The position numbers and the translations under genes were made by a program. From Schizophyllum amplum (taxonomy: Eukaryota > Basidiomycota > Agaricomycetes > Agaricales > Schizophyllaceae): a DNA stretch of 64,000 nt. Within the stretch, counting starts at the first letter, position 1. Each line of letters opens with the position of its first letter. The stretch covers positions 3,658,001 to 3,722,000 of the forward strand of contig VDMD01000001.1 in NCBI GenBank assembly GCA_007026445.1, written 5' to 3'. The notes under the pieces were generated by a model, which saw nothing but the letters and a program-made list of their open reading frames with translations, was not told the origin of the DNA and did not search any database. Shown piece by piece: positions 19,425 through 31,192 of the stretch.

Positions 19425-21338
19425 ATGGCGAGCACGGAGACGCAGGACCTCGCCAAGGCGCAGGACGTGCCGGAATACGAGACAGAGGGGGAAGACTGGG
19501 AGGGGGACGACTACGAAGACGACGAGGACGATGGCGACATCGACGCGGAGGCACAAGAAATCACCCGCAGACTGGAGGCGGAACTCGCAGCGATGGGTGC
19601 GCTGCCCGAATCAGAGGATCCAGAAATACCAGAAACACATATACCCGACGGTTTTGCACCAGAGCCACCGTCAACTCCTCCGCCACACACTGTGCCACCG
19701 ACAGCAATTGATCTTTCTCGAAGTCGCGAGCTCGTCAGTACGCTCAGCACCATAGTCTCCCTCGTTCAACGCGACCCCATCATCCGCTCGGCCTTCTCCA
19801 CTACCCACGTCCCTGTCGTACCGGGTGGCAGTGTTTTATCCGTGTTTGCAGACATAATTGCCTCTGGGTCAGTAGGCAAAGGCGTCGCATTGTCCCTCAG
19901 CCAGATCGTCCTCTCCCTTGCACAATCCGACTCTCTATTCGGCCATCGCCCCCCACCTCCGGAAAGACCCAAGCGAAAGCGCGACGAGCGCGAGAACATC
20001 GCACCGATAAATCCTCGACCAAACAAGCGACAAGTTGTCTCCCAAGGCCACCTCGCAGAACAGCTGTCCGACGCCATCGCCGTCGTCGCGAATGTTATCA
20101 ACGCAGACCCCTCAACACCACTAGACCCCACTTCCGTCGCATCCATGTCCTCCCAACTTCACCAAATCTTCCTCTTCTCTGTCACGTCTCTTGGCTCTGC
20201 CGGCTCGAACGCGCCAACATTGCAAGAGATTAGCGGTCTCATTCAAATCATCGGTCTGCTCAGTGGTATTCAAATCGGGCAGAACAGCGCACAGCCTCCC
20301 GCTCAGCCGCAGCCCTACGCTACCAGCACTCTCGCCAGCTGGTCACAGCCGACGCCGAGCACTCCTTACATCGGTACCGCCGTCTACCCCTGCACGATCA
20401 ACGGCTGCCCGAAAATATTCTCTCGCCTGTTCAGCCTCCGTACCCACCAGCGCGCCCATTTTGCTGAGCGCCCCTTCCGCTGTACACTATGTCCAGCTAG
20501 CTTCGCGCGCAATCACGATCTGAAGCGACACTGCAAATTGCACGACCGCACGGCGTGGAAATGCGCTTGCTGTGAGAAGATATTCTCCCGCCGCGACGCG
20601 CTCAAGCGCCATCGCGACGTCGCACGCGGCCGCGGGAGTGGATGCGGCGCAGCCCCCGTCACCGAAGTCGCCCTTGATGGTGAACGCGAGCGCGGGACTC
20701 GCGAAGAGCGGCGAGCAAAGCTTTGGCACGGCGTCGGGAACGGGGAACCGCCGCCCGTGGACAATCATGGGCTCGAGGAAGGCGAGGTATTACCAGAGGT
20801 CATACTCATGATACAGGCGGCGGTGCTCGGTCTGCATGCCCCTCTGCTTGCGCGTGCGCGTAGCGCGCTGGGCACCGCCGCTGTGTCCACCATAGGTCCC
20901 GATGGTGAACAGCAGCAGGCACCCGCGACGTGGGCCACCGTCTTTGCTCGCGCCTTCGCGCCGCGCCCAGCCGAGGCCCCGACGTTGCCTACGCAGCTTG
21001 CTCAACCTATGCTCCCTGCGGCCCAGCTGGAGCCTGCTGCACCGTCTGCCGAGCACGCAGCTGCTAGCGCCATCATAGGGGATGAGGTGCTCGCGTCATT
21101 GCCGATGATCGGGCTGACTGACGAGCAGACTCGCTTGCTCGAGGAGGCGATCGCACACGCCGCCTCTGCAGCGCAGGCGCAGGCAGAGGCGGAGGCGGAC
21201 ATGGAGGAGAACGCCGAGGACTCAGATTCTGACGATCCCGAGGATGAGGATGCGCTGCCGGCTGGCAACACTCCTCAGGACGCGCCACCTGCCACTCCTA
21301 GTGTCGTCGTCGTACCCAACAATGCAAGTTCGTCCTGA
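19425..21338 (+). CDS. C2H2 zinc-finger transcription factor
   Basis: Single-exon gene of 637 residues with an ATG at 19425 in good context. The N-terminal 60 residues are extremely acidic (Asp/Glu runs), as in an activation or nucleosome-contact region. Three consecutive C2H2 fingers occupy about residues 320-400: CTINGCPKIFSRLFSLRTHQRAH, FRCTLCPASFARNHDLKRHCKLH and WKCACCEKIFSRRDALKRHRDV, the last with a slightly irregular end. A basic stretch (PERPKRKRDER) lies near residue 185. The C-terminal part is Ala/Gln-rich and ends in an acidic run. Finger sequence and order resemble fungal developmental or stress regulators, but I cannot name an orthologue. Lack of introns is unusual among its neighbours. 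Confidence 0.85.
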   Translation: MASTETQDLAKAQDVPEYETEGEDWEGDDYEDDEDDGDIDAEAQEITRRLEAELAAMGALPESEDPEIPETHIPDGFAPEPPSTPPPHTVPPTAIDLSRSRELVSTLSTIVSLVQRDPIIRSAFSTTHVPVVPGGSVLSVFADIIASGSVGKGVALSLSQIVLSLAQSDSLFGHRPPPPERPKRKRDERENIAPINPRPNKRQVVSQGHLAEQLSDAIAVVANVINADPSTPLDPTSVASMSSQLHQIFLFSVTSLGSAGSNAPTLQEISGLIQIIGLLSGIQIGQNSAQPPAQPQPYATSTLASWSQPTPSTPYIGTAVYPCTINGCPKIFSRLFSLRTHQRAHFAERPFRCTLCPASFARNHDLKRHCKLHDRTAWKCACCEKIFSRRDALKRHRDVARGRGSGCGAAPVTEVALDGERERGTREERRAKLWHGVGNGEPPPVDNHGLEEGEVLPEVILMIQAAVLGLHAPLLARARSALGTAAVSTIGPDGEQQQAPATWATVFARAFAPRPAEAPTLPTQLAQPMLPAAQLEPAAPSAEHAAASAIIGDEVLASLPMIGLTDEQTRLLEEAIAHAASAAQAQAEAEADMEENAEDSDSDDPEDEDALPAGNTPQDAPPATPSVVVVPNNASSS

Positions 21339-21635
21339 TGATCGTAATAAAGTACAACATGATTAGGTTTGCCTCCCCTCTCCTCCCACGTTCTCAGACC
21401 ATATAAATACGCTATTGTACAGATCTTTCCACCTCCGGGTATGCGTCCTCCAACTCTATGTTCTCCGCCTCGTGGAAAAACCGCGCCGTGGGCTGTCAAC
21501 ATGCTGGGCGCACGAGATTAGGTTCGTGCACGACGCGTGCCAGAGGGCGAGATGCAAACCTACCGCGGGTTCCCCGCGCGCGGGTGCCCCCGGGCTCGGG
21601 GCATTGGTATCTCGTGGTGTGTGGGTGTGGGGGTA

Positions 21636-22340
21636 TCACATCTTGGGCTTCACCCCGCCGCCGCGCCGGCGGTCATTGTACTGGTGCGCAGCGTCCACGT
21701 CCGCACGGCGCCAGCGCGCCTGCTCCTCGCGCGACTCCTGCTTCCACGCCGCCGCGATCGCCTGTGCTGGCGAGAGCGCCGCGGGCTGCGACGGTGAGGA
21801 GCTTGGGGACTGGCTGCGCGGCGATGGGGGCGGTGACTCGGTTGTCATCAGGTGCGGCGTGGGGGCGGTGCGCGGGACGCGCAGGACATACGGGCGGGCA
21901 GGGTATGGGTAGTTGGGCTACACCGGGAGGGCCGCGGTCAGTTTATAAGGCCCGTGCAGCGTGTGCGTACCCTTTACCACGAAGCGCGGGTGGGTGCGAT
22001 GCGATCCATCAGCTGGAGGGGGTCCTTCATTGTTGCGGCCTCTACGGCAGACACGAGGAGGGGGCGAGTGCGCCCGGTAGCGGGCAGGTGCGCAATAGGC
22101 AAGTCGCGCGGCACAAATGGGAGTGAAGACAAAGGAACCGCCGGATTTGGCAAGATGAATGAGAGCCTGATGGAGATGTCGCGCGGCCGGAGAGCGGAGA
22201 GATTGGACAAGGGAAGGTCATCTGATGCCGCCCGCCCTCCGCTTGTGGATCCAGAATGCAGAATGGAATGTAGAGAACGCAAGAGCGGCGCGGTCGATAA
22301 AGTCCTGGCTGGCGAGATAAGGTTAGGTCCGTATGGCTGA
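21636..22340 (-). CDS. Unknown small gene, two coding segments with unresolved junction
   Basis: Two stretches have the codon bias of real coding sequence. One, about 21977-22340, contains RPRDISIRLSFILPNP, LPIAHLP and MKDPLQLMDRIAP. The other, 21636-21909, begins PNYPYPARPYVLRVPRTAP and ends AWKQESREEQARWRRAD and GGGVKPKM. A GTAAAG donor near 21972 and a GTGTAG acceptor near 21910 bracket a plausible intron, but that join puts the second segment out of frame. An alternative donor (GTAGAG) about 65 coding bases earlier restores the frame but discards a good-looking stretch. The upstream part is Ser/Arg/Leu-rich and could be a mitochondrial presequence. The start is undefined and the function unknown. 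Confidence 0.4.
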
Positions 22341-23284
22341 GGGCGGCCGTCTGGAACCTCTTTCCCGTTTTCGATGAACAATGTGCCGAGGCACGATCGC
22401 GTGTGAGAGACTTTGCAGGTCATAGACAGACAATGCGCGCCATGCGCAGTCGGCGCGTCTATCGCTCTACTTCTACACAAGCGCAGCATGGATCTGTAAC
22501 TTCTACGGCGACATGTCAGAAGAAGTACAGCTACCACTGTATATGAACGTACGAAGCGCGGCCAGAACGCGTATACCGGCCGTATCCTCCCGACGACACA
22601 CACATTACGGTATTCCGGCACATACGCCCACACCGGGTCCACAGCGTCACTCCACTCGCCAACATCGCCTTTTGGCCAGGCTGCAGATGTCCCGACGATT
22701 GCGCCTACTTACACCTTTTATCTGATGCCCGACGCGGCCTTGACATTGGGAGGTGAGATATCGATATTAATGCTTGGGCGTACTGGCGGTACTGTTCAAT
22801 ACCTATCGTCAATGAATCGAGGCGGAGGTCGGAAATTCGTGGCCCCCGAGGGCGCCGACATCGATTATGGATTTTATCATTCATCTGACGCTCACCGGAC
22901 CTTCAGTGTACGGAGCATATGCAGGACACACCACAGTCAGAGGACTCGGCTCTACAAGGCTTCACACCGGGCATTCATGACGGTGCAACAATGGAGGAAC
23001 CAAGCACTTGAGTCAGCACTAGTTCTGAGTTCAAGTTGCAAAATGGCACGTGTCATCATTTGGACCCACAAATCACAGGCAAACGTATAAGCACAAAGCG
23101 ACCACACAAGCTCTTCGATGAATGACTAGCTTGACTGTCCGGGCCCGTGTATCTATACATTCCGCAGATGCCACATAGCTGTAAGTACTGTACATAACGC
23201 AATCTCTTCGCAAGGTATATAATTACCTGAGGCCGATAAATACTCCCGACTGGCGGTAAAGGCAGCAATAACGATGCGGGGCTG
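22341..23284. other. Intergenic, nothing recognised
   Basis: Contains only short, low-quality reading frames on both strands. It may include the 5' end of the unresolved gene at 21.6-22.3 kb. Confidence 0.45.
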
Positions 23285-25705
23285 TCAGTACTCGTCTACG
23301 TCCGACAACGACACATAATCCGAAACTGACTGCGTGTCCTCGTATTCCGCCACCACCTCCGCCATGGCATAGCGCATAATCGGTGTCATCGGCACGCACT
23401 TGGGCCCCACCACTGGTGCCATCTCTGCCTCCAACTCGTTCAGCGGCTGTACCTCGTCATCGTCGTCTCCCTCCTGGCTCGCTCCCACGGCGGTGTCGCT
23501 GCTCGCCATCTGCCGTCGAAGCCATTCCTCCGACACCCCCGCGCGCTCCGGAGCGCCCTCGTCCGCCACGGTGTCCGTCCAGCGGATGTCGAGCACACGC
23601 GCGCGCACCATGCCGTCGACCGCGGCCACGCCGTACTCGCGACAGAGAGAAAAGTACGGCAGGGTATGCTCTTGCCGCAGGCGACTCATGACGCGCAAGA
23701 GTTGCAGCGCGGTGAACGCGTGCGCGCTGTCCTCGTCGTTGTCCGGTTGCACCGGAGCGAGCGTACGCATGGTAGAGGGCGTGTGCGCGCGTGGTGCTGG
23801 CGGGGCTGCGCGACCACCGTTGGGCAGCAGGGTCGCCATGCTTTGGTTGGGCGTCACGTCGACGTCGGAGGCGCGATCGTCATCGGTGACCTTCTCGTCG
23901 CGCTGCGCGGTGTGAATGACGAGCAGGTTGAGGAGTGCGTGAGCCTGCAAGAAATGCGAGCTCTGCTTGACTACAATGCATCAGTGATCATGCGTGTCAA
24001 ACTCTTGAGATAGACTTACTGTCCAGCGCGCCACCCGCATTGACGTAGTCCGTCACATAATCCGCCCAATGCGTCAAGTGCCCACCGAAAGCTGCGTACA
24101 GACGCTCGAACTGCATCCCATAGCTGCCACGCAGACGTGTTGGCACTCGCGAGACCAGGCGGTCGCTGAAATACGCCCGTGTTTCTGTCTTCGTGCAGTC
24201 GCCGATCGTCAGCAATTTGGCATGCTGAAGCACATTAAAGCGGCGAAGCCAGGTGTGGAAGAAGGCGTCCGAGGTTGCGAAGACAACGTGGCAGAGGCGA
24301 TCTTGCTTCGTGAGCACCAGCATAGCGTCAAGAAGACACTGCATAGCCGACGCGGACCCTATCGACGATGGCGTGCTGAGCAGGTCCGGTAGGCGGTGCG
24401 CCTCGTCGAAGAAAACAACCTGCAGCGTTATGGGCACATTGGTTACACGAAACGGTACACCGAGACTGACCGGCATCCTCTTCTGCTGCTTCCTAAGCCT
24501 CTTCTTCTCTTCGTCGTTAGCGAGCGTGCGATCTGTTTCCTCGCCAGAACGACGGTCTTCCTGAAGCCGACGCTCTTCTAGCAAGTCCTCGGATGCTCTA
24601 CGTCGACGAAGCCCCCACCTAGTGCCGGCCGGCGGCGCTTCTGGCTCCTTGCCTTTGTCCTCCCTCTCCTTGCCCTTGTCCTTCTTGCCCTCATTCTTCC
24701 CCTCGGGATCGAATTGCCAGTATTTCAGCAAAGAGCTCTGAAAGAGGAAGTCAACCACCGCTTGGCGGTCAATATGGGCCACAAACTTGGAAAAGCTCCA
24801 TCAGCCGTGCAATATCACTGGTGCGGATCTGGTGCACGGATAACTCGTTGGGTGCGTCGTTGATCCTGCGCTGAACGTCTGCACGGTCATGCTGCGATGG
24901 GGGGAGAATTAGCATGCGTTACGAGAAAACTTCGCGGCACGCACCTTGAACGCCCAGGCCTCCTTCTCAAACTCCTCGTAGCCCTCCATCTCCTTTGCGA
25001 TATTGATGAAGTACTGCTCCATCTGCTCGCTGAGGCTGATATACAAGCTAGAAAGGTCGGCAAACCCAGCGATGCGCAAATCGAAGTGAAGCACGTTGAA
25101 TTTATCCTCTGTTAGGACCTGGCGCAGCAAGGCAGTCTGTTGCAAAAATAAGCACCAAGCAGTTCAAAGTCTGACGAGATGCTCACCTTGCCCACGGAGC
25201 TCGAGCCAAAGAGCACCGTGAAGGCTGGCTCGCCGCCAACCGTACGCTCGATGGCTTTCAGCTCTTTCTTGCGAGGGTGGAAGCCAGCGAGGGGGGAGAA
25301 AGTATGCTTGGGGCGCAGCTGCTGTCGCTCGCGCGTTTCCTCCAGCTCCTGCTTCGCGTCCGAGAGCAGCTTACGCGACTCCGCCAGCGATCGGAGGGTC
25401 TCTGCGGGCTATTGACATCTGGTCAGCGATCGAAGCGTGCCCATGTCACAACCACGCACATTCGCCACGACACTCATGATCTCGCTCAGACCAAAGAACG
25501 ACCGCCGCTGATAGTCGGAGGGACGGAAGGAGCGACGGTGGCGGAGGTTCGAGCGGAACAACCAGTGCGATCCGCTCGTGGTATGTATGGTGCGCGAGTG
25601 GCGATTTGTTGAGGACCCCAGGCCATTCTTCGCTGACGTCGATGCATGTCTGCGCGGCTTCTGGAGCCTGCGGGAAGTCGTGCTGTTGACTGAGGCTGCC
25701 GGCAT
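23285..25705 (-). CDS. AAA-type P-loop ATPase (ATPase_2-like) with a charged insertion
   Basis: Six exons (25460-25705, 25187-25408, 24945-25136, 24787-24891, 24020-24737, 23285-23970) give 722 residues. The Arg/Ser/Thr-rich N-terminus could be a mitochondrial presequence. A helical segment (LLSDAKQELEETRERQQL) follows, then Walker A GSSSVGKTALL near residue 150 and Walker B QVVFFDEAH near residue 363. Between them lies an insertion of about 80 residues, almost all Lys/Glu/Arg/Asp, unusual for the family. After Walker B, VVFATSDAFFH has the character of a sensor-1 strand. The arrangement resembles the archaeal and fungal ATPase_2 family, related to Orc/Cdc6-like and STAND ATPases. The C-terminal 200 residues are acidic and may hold a helical domain. 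The biological role is not known. Confidence 0.78.
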
Positions 25706-27265
25706 GGGCGGACGAGTGTCCGGGGGACGAAAGGAGGGGCAGCGCGTTCACCAGGAGTGATGAGGGTGTCGATGAGCGCAAGATGGGAGTTGTAATGAAG
25801 CGTAAGCACAACTTATCGCTCGGAGCGGGCATGCACGCACCCAGCCACGCGGCGGACTGTGGACGCCCTGGCGCACGCACCCCAATCATCATTCTGAATC
25901 TCTGTCAATCACGTTTGCGGAATGAGGCTGGAATGAGGCTCTTGATGGGTATCCCGCTCGTGCAGCGACCCTAAGGTGATGAAAGTTCAAGACGCGACGC
26001 GTTTTATTCGACACAACAGCGAGGCGGTCATGGCGGCACGGACGTCAAGGACGCCGTCATCGACGATCGCGCCGAGAAACCGTGGCATCCGGGACATCGG
26101 ACCGGTGATGGCCGCTGGCAGGAAACTCGGACTCGCTGTCTCAGTGCCGGCGTTGGAAGGTGGTGGTTCTGGGACCAGGCAAAATGTACGGATTACGTGC
26201 GATAAATGTCACGGATATCGAGGGTACAACGGTCAATGAATATGAGAGACGTATGAGTCTGGAACGTCTTTCGTTCATCTTCAAGGGGACCAGAGCAGTA
26301 AAGGTAAAGAGAAGAGCGAAGCAGTCTTAGCCAGGCTTGAAGCTTGACGATGGATGAACTCGAAGCCGACGTACGATATACGTGATGAATTTGTTGTTTT
26401 TCCTCCCTCCGAGGGTTGCTTGCCAACCGTTCCAGACAAGGGTGCATGAGTATACCATGATGTCGACATTAGTAGCTGTAGCGCTGATATGTTGACAGCG
26501 TCGAGGTGCGCCTTCTTCAAGTGGTGGCGACTCGCGAGCCATAATCCCATGGAGTATTAGAGGCGGATACTCGGCTACAGCGAAGCAAGCGAGGAAATCG
26601 TAGCTGTAGCTGTTTTAAGGCAAGGGTCAGAATATGTAGAGTGGCGAACGCACATAAAATACCATTCTTGAGCGGGCCACATAAGAGAAATATTTGTTTG
26701 CGGCGTCGTACGCATGCAGCAAAGGTCTGCTACCATCAATTTGAGTCGAATAAACAAGGTCATCAAAGCTACTCTGTGGCTAGTCATCGCGTCGTACAAC
26801 CAAAGTGCACATATCATATATGCTCGTACGCGGCGAAACCCAGATGCTAAGTCCATTAGATGCCCTGGGATAAATGTCTGACATAACATGAAGGGTTATG
26901 AACGGTAAATAAGGATTTGTATATAAACGAGGCCCTCCCAGGTGAGGACGAAGGCTTTGTCACGTGCAATGTTGGTTTCGGCACGTGTGTATATCAAGCT
27001 GTATGACGCGGCGGCAATAACGTAAACCGTGGCTGTTCGCAGTGGCACCCATCGCTGATTTGGCACAATCGCGTCAGAACATCGAGGATACTCGAGAAAC
27101 GGCTCAGAACGTCCGAGAAGATGACCACGATTATCAGCGGGATGACAGCACGTTAGCCGTGGACGCGATAGTCAGCTCATAAAAGGGGGCGCGAGGCGTT
27201 GCAAACCTCATCGATCATCCGCCTTCGTCCCTCATTCGGACACTTCACAACCAACCTTCAACAAC
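25706..27265. other. Intergenic, promoter space of two divergent genes
   Basis: A 1.56 kb gap between the ATPase gene (minus) and the glutathione transferase gene (plus). Short reading frames exist on both strands but none shows coding bias or a family motif. A TATA-like element is listed at its right end. Confidence 0.5.
27179..27187 (+). promoter_or_regulatory. TATA-like box of the glutathione transferase gene
   Basis: CATAAAAGG, 78 bases ahead of the ATG at 27266. Confidence 0.5.
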
Positions 27266-28076
27266 ATGGTCTTCACACTCTATGGCAACCCGATGTCGAC
27301 ATGCACGCGTCGCGTCGGTATCGTTCTGATGGAGAAGAAGGTCCCTTTCAAGTTTGTACCTATCGACTTCTCGAAGGGGGAACACAAGAGCCCCGAGTAC
27401 TTGAAGAAGCAGCCTTTCGGGCAGGTTCCTTATCTCGTGCGTCCTCTTGCTATAGACGCCTTTCTCTAGCACTGACGCACCGCGATACGCACCTAGGACG
27501 ACGACGGCTTCATCGTGTTCGAAAGCCGCGCGATCTGCCGCTACATCTGCGACAAGTTCCCTGAGCAGGGGACGCCGCTGGTGCCGACGGGGCTGCAGGC
27601 GAAGGCGCTCTTCGAGCAGGCCGTGTCGATTGAGGGCAGCAACTTTGATCAGTTCGCTGCTGCCGCGGCTGCGGAGAAGGTGTTTAAGCCGTAAGCGACT
27701 CTGCTGTATCTCGCGGACTTTTGGTCTGACACCGACCGCAGGATGAAGGGCCTTAAAGGCAGCGACGAGCTCGCGTCCACGCTCCTCGACACGCTTGGGA
27801 AGAAGCTGGAAGGGTACGAGGTCATTTTGGGAAAGCAGAAGTACCTTGCTGGTGATGTGCGTGTTGTCTTCTTGGAAAAGGGAGTGGCATTGCTCAGACA
27901 TAACTTTGTAGGAGATTACCCTGGCCGACCTCTTCCATATCCCGTACGGTTCTATGCTGTCCAGGATGGGGTTCAACGGCCTAGAGGAGAATCCCAACGT
28001 CGCGCGGTGGTGGAAGGACATCAGCTCGCGTGAGTCGTGGCTGGCGGTCAAGGACGGCGTGAAGGGAACGGCTTGA
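27266..28076 (+). CDS. Glutathione S-transferase, phi-like class
   Basis: Cytosolic glutathione transferase for conjugation of electrophiles or peroxide reduction. Exons 27266-27436, 27497-27690, 27742-27856 and 27912-28076 give 214 residues, the usual size. The N-terminal thioredoxin fold runs MVFTLYGNPMSTCTRRV, with the Ser/Thr/Cys cluster that serves as the active site in this class. PFGQVPYL and DDGFIVFESRAICRYI supply the cis-proline and glutathione-binding Glu-Ser pair. The C-terminal helical domain includes YLAGDEITLADLFHIPYG, the conserved helix-6 N-capping box, and VARWWKDISSRESW near the end. Phi-like members are expanded in wood-decaying fungi and linked to detoxification. A TATA-like element precedes it. 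The gene is complete. Confidence 0.93.
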
Positions 28077-28514
28077 TTGCGGGATTGGACGCATATAGAC
28101 CTCTTTTGTAACGAACCTGCAAACGAACCTACAAAGAACATTTCTGTACTGTTAGACGACCAGCTTCCAGCCCGTGTCCGTGCCCGTGAGAATTATAGAA
28201 AGCTTCTGCACGAAAGCTTTGGACATGGTGGCGGGAAAGAACGTCCTAAAGACGGTCACAATAACAGGTGTGACGACAACAATCGGGAATATCGGACCGA
28301 GTCCCCCCCGCAAACACATGTCAATATTCCTGCTCCCGCCCACGATCTCAGCGCGTCGTTAAGCGCCCGTTGCCTCTTTCGTTCCCTTGTCGCCGGGTCT
28401 CACCGCACTCAGTCGCTCTTGTGCTCCCTCTGCTGCACGCTACGCTCACCATCGTTGGAGACACACTCCTCCTGCTATCAGAGCCACCGAGCACGATCGA
28501 CTGAGCAACCCATT
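28077..28514. other. Intergenic, pyrimidine-rich promoter of the Ada2 gene
   Basis: The last 130 bases before 28515 are C/T-rich, typical of fungal core promoters. No other feature was seen. Confidence 0.5.
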
Positions 28515-30585
28515 ATGACTGTATCGCAAAGGAAACAAGCGCAAATTGAGGAGGTACAGAGTGCGTGATACAGGTCCCTCCTCACTCATGGCACATACTG
28601 ACCTATGCAGCCGTCAGCGAACCTGGCGATCAGATCCATTGTGACGCATGCGGCTGCGACCTCACCCGTTCCATTCGCTTCAAGTGCTCGGCGCCCGAGT
28701 GCCAGACAGAAGAAGGCATCGATATATGTCCCCCTTGCTTTTGCTCCGGGAAGGAGTTTGCGAACCACAAGCGCACGCATCCGTACCGCGTCATAGTGCG
28801 TTCTCAACATGTATACATCTGACGACGTGCCAACGCTTCCCAGGAATTCCACTCGTATCCAATATTTGAGGAGGACTGGGGTGCGGACGAGTGCGTTCCG
28901 CTTTGCGTATCGTTCGCAAACAGTGCTGACATATTCTAGAGAGCTCATGTTAATCAAGGGCATCTCACTCTACGGATTCGGCAACTGGAAGCGAATATCA
29001 GAACACGTAGGCACGCGAAGCAAAGAGGAGGTCGAGGACCACTACAACAAAACTTACATTGAGTCGAAAGATTGGCCCATGCCGGTTCGCGCCAACTCTA
29101 TATCCTCACTTTTGCCCTACTCAATCTCCTTCAGCGAATGGATGTTACCTTTGACATTGATTCAGCCGAGTTCCAAGACCGCAAGCGCCGCCGCATCGCC
29201 AAAATGTCAGCTCCCCCACCACCCCCTATTGCTCCCACCTCCGCCCCTGGGGTGCACGAAGTGCAGGGGTTCCTCCCCGGCCGCCTAGAATTCGAGCATG
29301 AAATCGACAATGAGGCGGAAGACCTCGTCAAGGATCTCGAATTCGGTGTTGTGCATATGTATGGCGGGGATAATATGCCGGAAGATGAGAACGACCAGGA
29401 CGTGCGTGCAAGGGTGCGCTGGGAGGAGGAGAAGCAGAAGGGGCGAACGGGACCGCCGGCGGGCTCGAAGACCGCGAAGGCCCCGCGTGGCTTCCCCGGG
29501 AAGAAGACGCCTGCCGCGAGGGGCATGGGGAAGAACGGTGTGGTGCCGAATGGCCATGCTCATGTGAAGCAGGAGGATGATGGCGCTGGGGAAGATGAGG
29601 GCGAGGAAGAGGGCGACGAGGCAACATATCCGCCACCGACTGAGACGGAAGATTCGCTCAAGTTGAAGTTGACGATGCTCGAGATGTATTCTCAGCGCGT
29701 GCAGAAGCGAGTGGAGGCGAAGCAGCTTATGTTTGATCGTGGGCTGCTAGACTACAAAAAGGTACTGTACGATTTGTCTTTGTCCTCAACGGAAGAGCTA
29801 ACGCAACTCCAGATGCAAGCGAACGATAAGAAGCGTCCCCGAGAAGAACGAGACATACTCCAACGCTTGCGACCATTCGCCAGACTGCAGACAGCGGAAG
29901 ACTTCGAAGTCTTCAGCGCCGATATCCTCTGTAGGTACTTCATGTTCAGCTCGAATTCTACTTACACCCTACAGACGAAGCCCTCCTCCGCAAGCGCATC
30001 CAAGACCTGCAGAACTACCGACGGCTCGGCCTCACCACCGCCGCCGACATCGAGCGCTACGACATTGACCTCGCCAAGCGCGCCGCCAACGCCAAGGCCG
30101 CCACCACACACTCCTACTACGCCCGCCCACGCGCCACCCCCGCAGACTCAGAATCCACTACCGCCGCTAAGCGCCCCGCTCCGCTCAACCTCGCCAACTC
30201 ACCCGCGCTGCACCTCCTCACGCCCGCGGAGCAGACGCTCTGCAGCCAGCTGCGCATCCTCCCGCGGCCGTACCTGGTCATCAAGGAGACGCTCGTGCGG
30301 GAGTACGCGCGCCGCGGGGGGAAGCTACGAAGGAGGGAGGCGCGCGATTTGGTCAAGATCGACGTGAATAAGACGAGTCGGGTGTGGGACTTTCTGGTGC
30401 AGGCGGGTTATCTAAATATAACAAGCGATAACTTGCAGGGTAAGGAGGCGGGTGGGGCTCCGCCGAGCGGGACACCTGGCGTGGGCAATGGTGGTACGCC
30501 TGTTGGGGGCGGGTCTAGTGGACTTGCGGGTGGGAGCGGGTCCACGCCACCGAAGCCTCCAATACCGGCTGCACCTGCATCGTGA
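28515..30585 (+). CDS. ADA2: Ada2, SAGA complex adaptor subunit
   Basis: Adaptor of the Gcn5 histone acetyltransferase in the nuclear SAGA/ADA complexes. Exons 28515-28560, 28611-28795, 28844-28890, 28940-29084, 29135-29761, 29813-29930 and 29975-30585 give 592 residues. The order is diagnostic. A ZZ zinc finger at about residues 18-70 (HCDACGCDLTRSIRFKC) is followed by EFHSYPIFEEDWGADEELML leading into the SANT domain (GFGNWKRISEHVGTRSKEE). Then come the central Ada2 region (DYKKMQANDKKRPREERD, LYEALLRKRIQDLQNYRRLG) and a C-terminal SWIRM domain (LLTPAEQTLCSQLRILP, ending WDFLVQAGYL). A Gly/Pro-rich tail follows. The intron at 29762-29812 is 51 bases with no stop codon, so retained transcripts would stay in frame. 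The donor at 29085 is GTTCGC, weaker than the rest. Confidence 0.95.
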
Positions 30586-31192
30586 GATGCTTCGGTTGGA
30601 TAGCCTGCTAACTTATATGGATCAACGCTTTGCACGTGTAATTTTATGCCTCGAACATCCGATAATAACTGCATGCCGGAATATTCCTCGTGTACGCGGC
30701 TTGTGCATGGAGATTATAGCTGCGACATCCATAGTAATTTCGCGAAGTCGCCAAGGTGGGAATGACCTTGCGTATGGCCGCTGCATCACTTGGCGGCTGG
30801 TCATGACTCTAGGAGTAACGCATTGAGGTGTATGTACTGTAGGTCCACGACGCGCAGGCCACGTGATGTAACGCGGCCGTTACGTTCTGAGAGTCACGTC
30901 AACGTGTTCTTCAACCTGCCACCAGGACGCAGAATTGCTGTTACGTTCATCACTTCTGTGACTGGCGACGAGAGCAATTCTGATCACAAAGAGCTGCTTC
31001 GTAATAAACAAGTACGTGCCATGAGCCGTCACGACCTATAACCTTGACCCTGGCAACGACCTCGACCATTCACGCTTGATAACGACCCTTTGCCACATAG
31101 TAAGGCCTCTTATTCCTTTTCGAAATCTCGCTCTCCATGTTGACGAACCTGCGCGTGCCAGCGGTTACGAATAGCCCATTTTTCACCTCAAC
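30586..31192. other. Intergenic with a cluster of CACGTG/TCACGT-type motifs
   Basis: Contains CACGTG at 30860, the inverted pair GTAACG...CGTTAC at 30868-30883, then TCACGTC and AACGTG by about 30905. No gene is seen. Confidence 0.5.

Noticed and set aside
27245..28141. 298-codon reading frame antisense to the glutathione transferase gene
   Set aside because: It exactly overlaps the four exons and introns of the transferase, shows no domain, and arises from codon bias of the sense strand.
30868..30883. Perfect 16-base palindrome
   Set aside because: Only the outer six bases on each side pair (GTAACG/CGTTAC); the central CGGC is not symmetrical.
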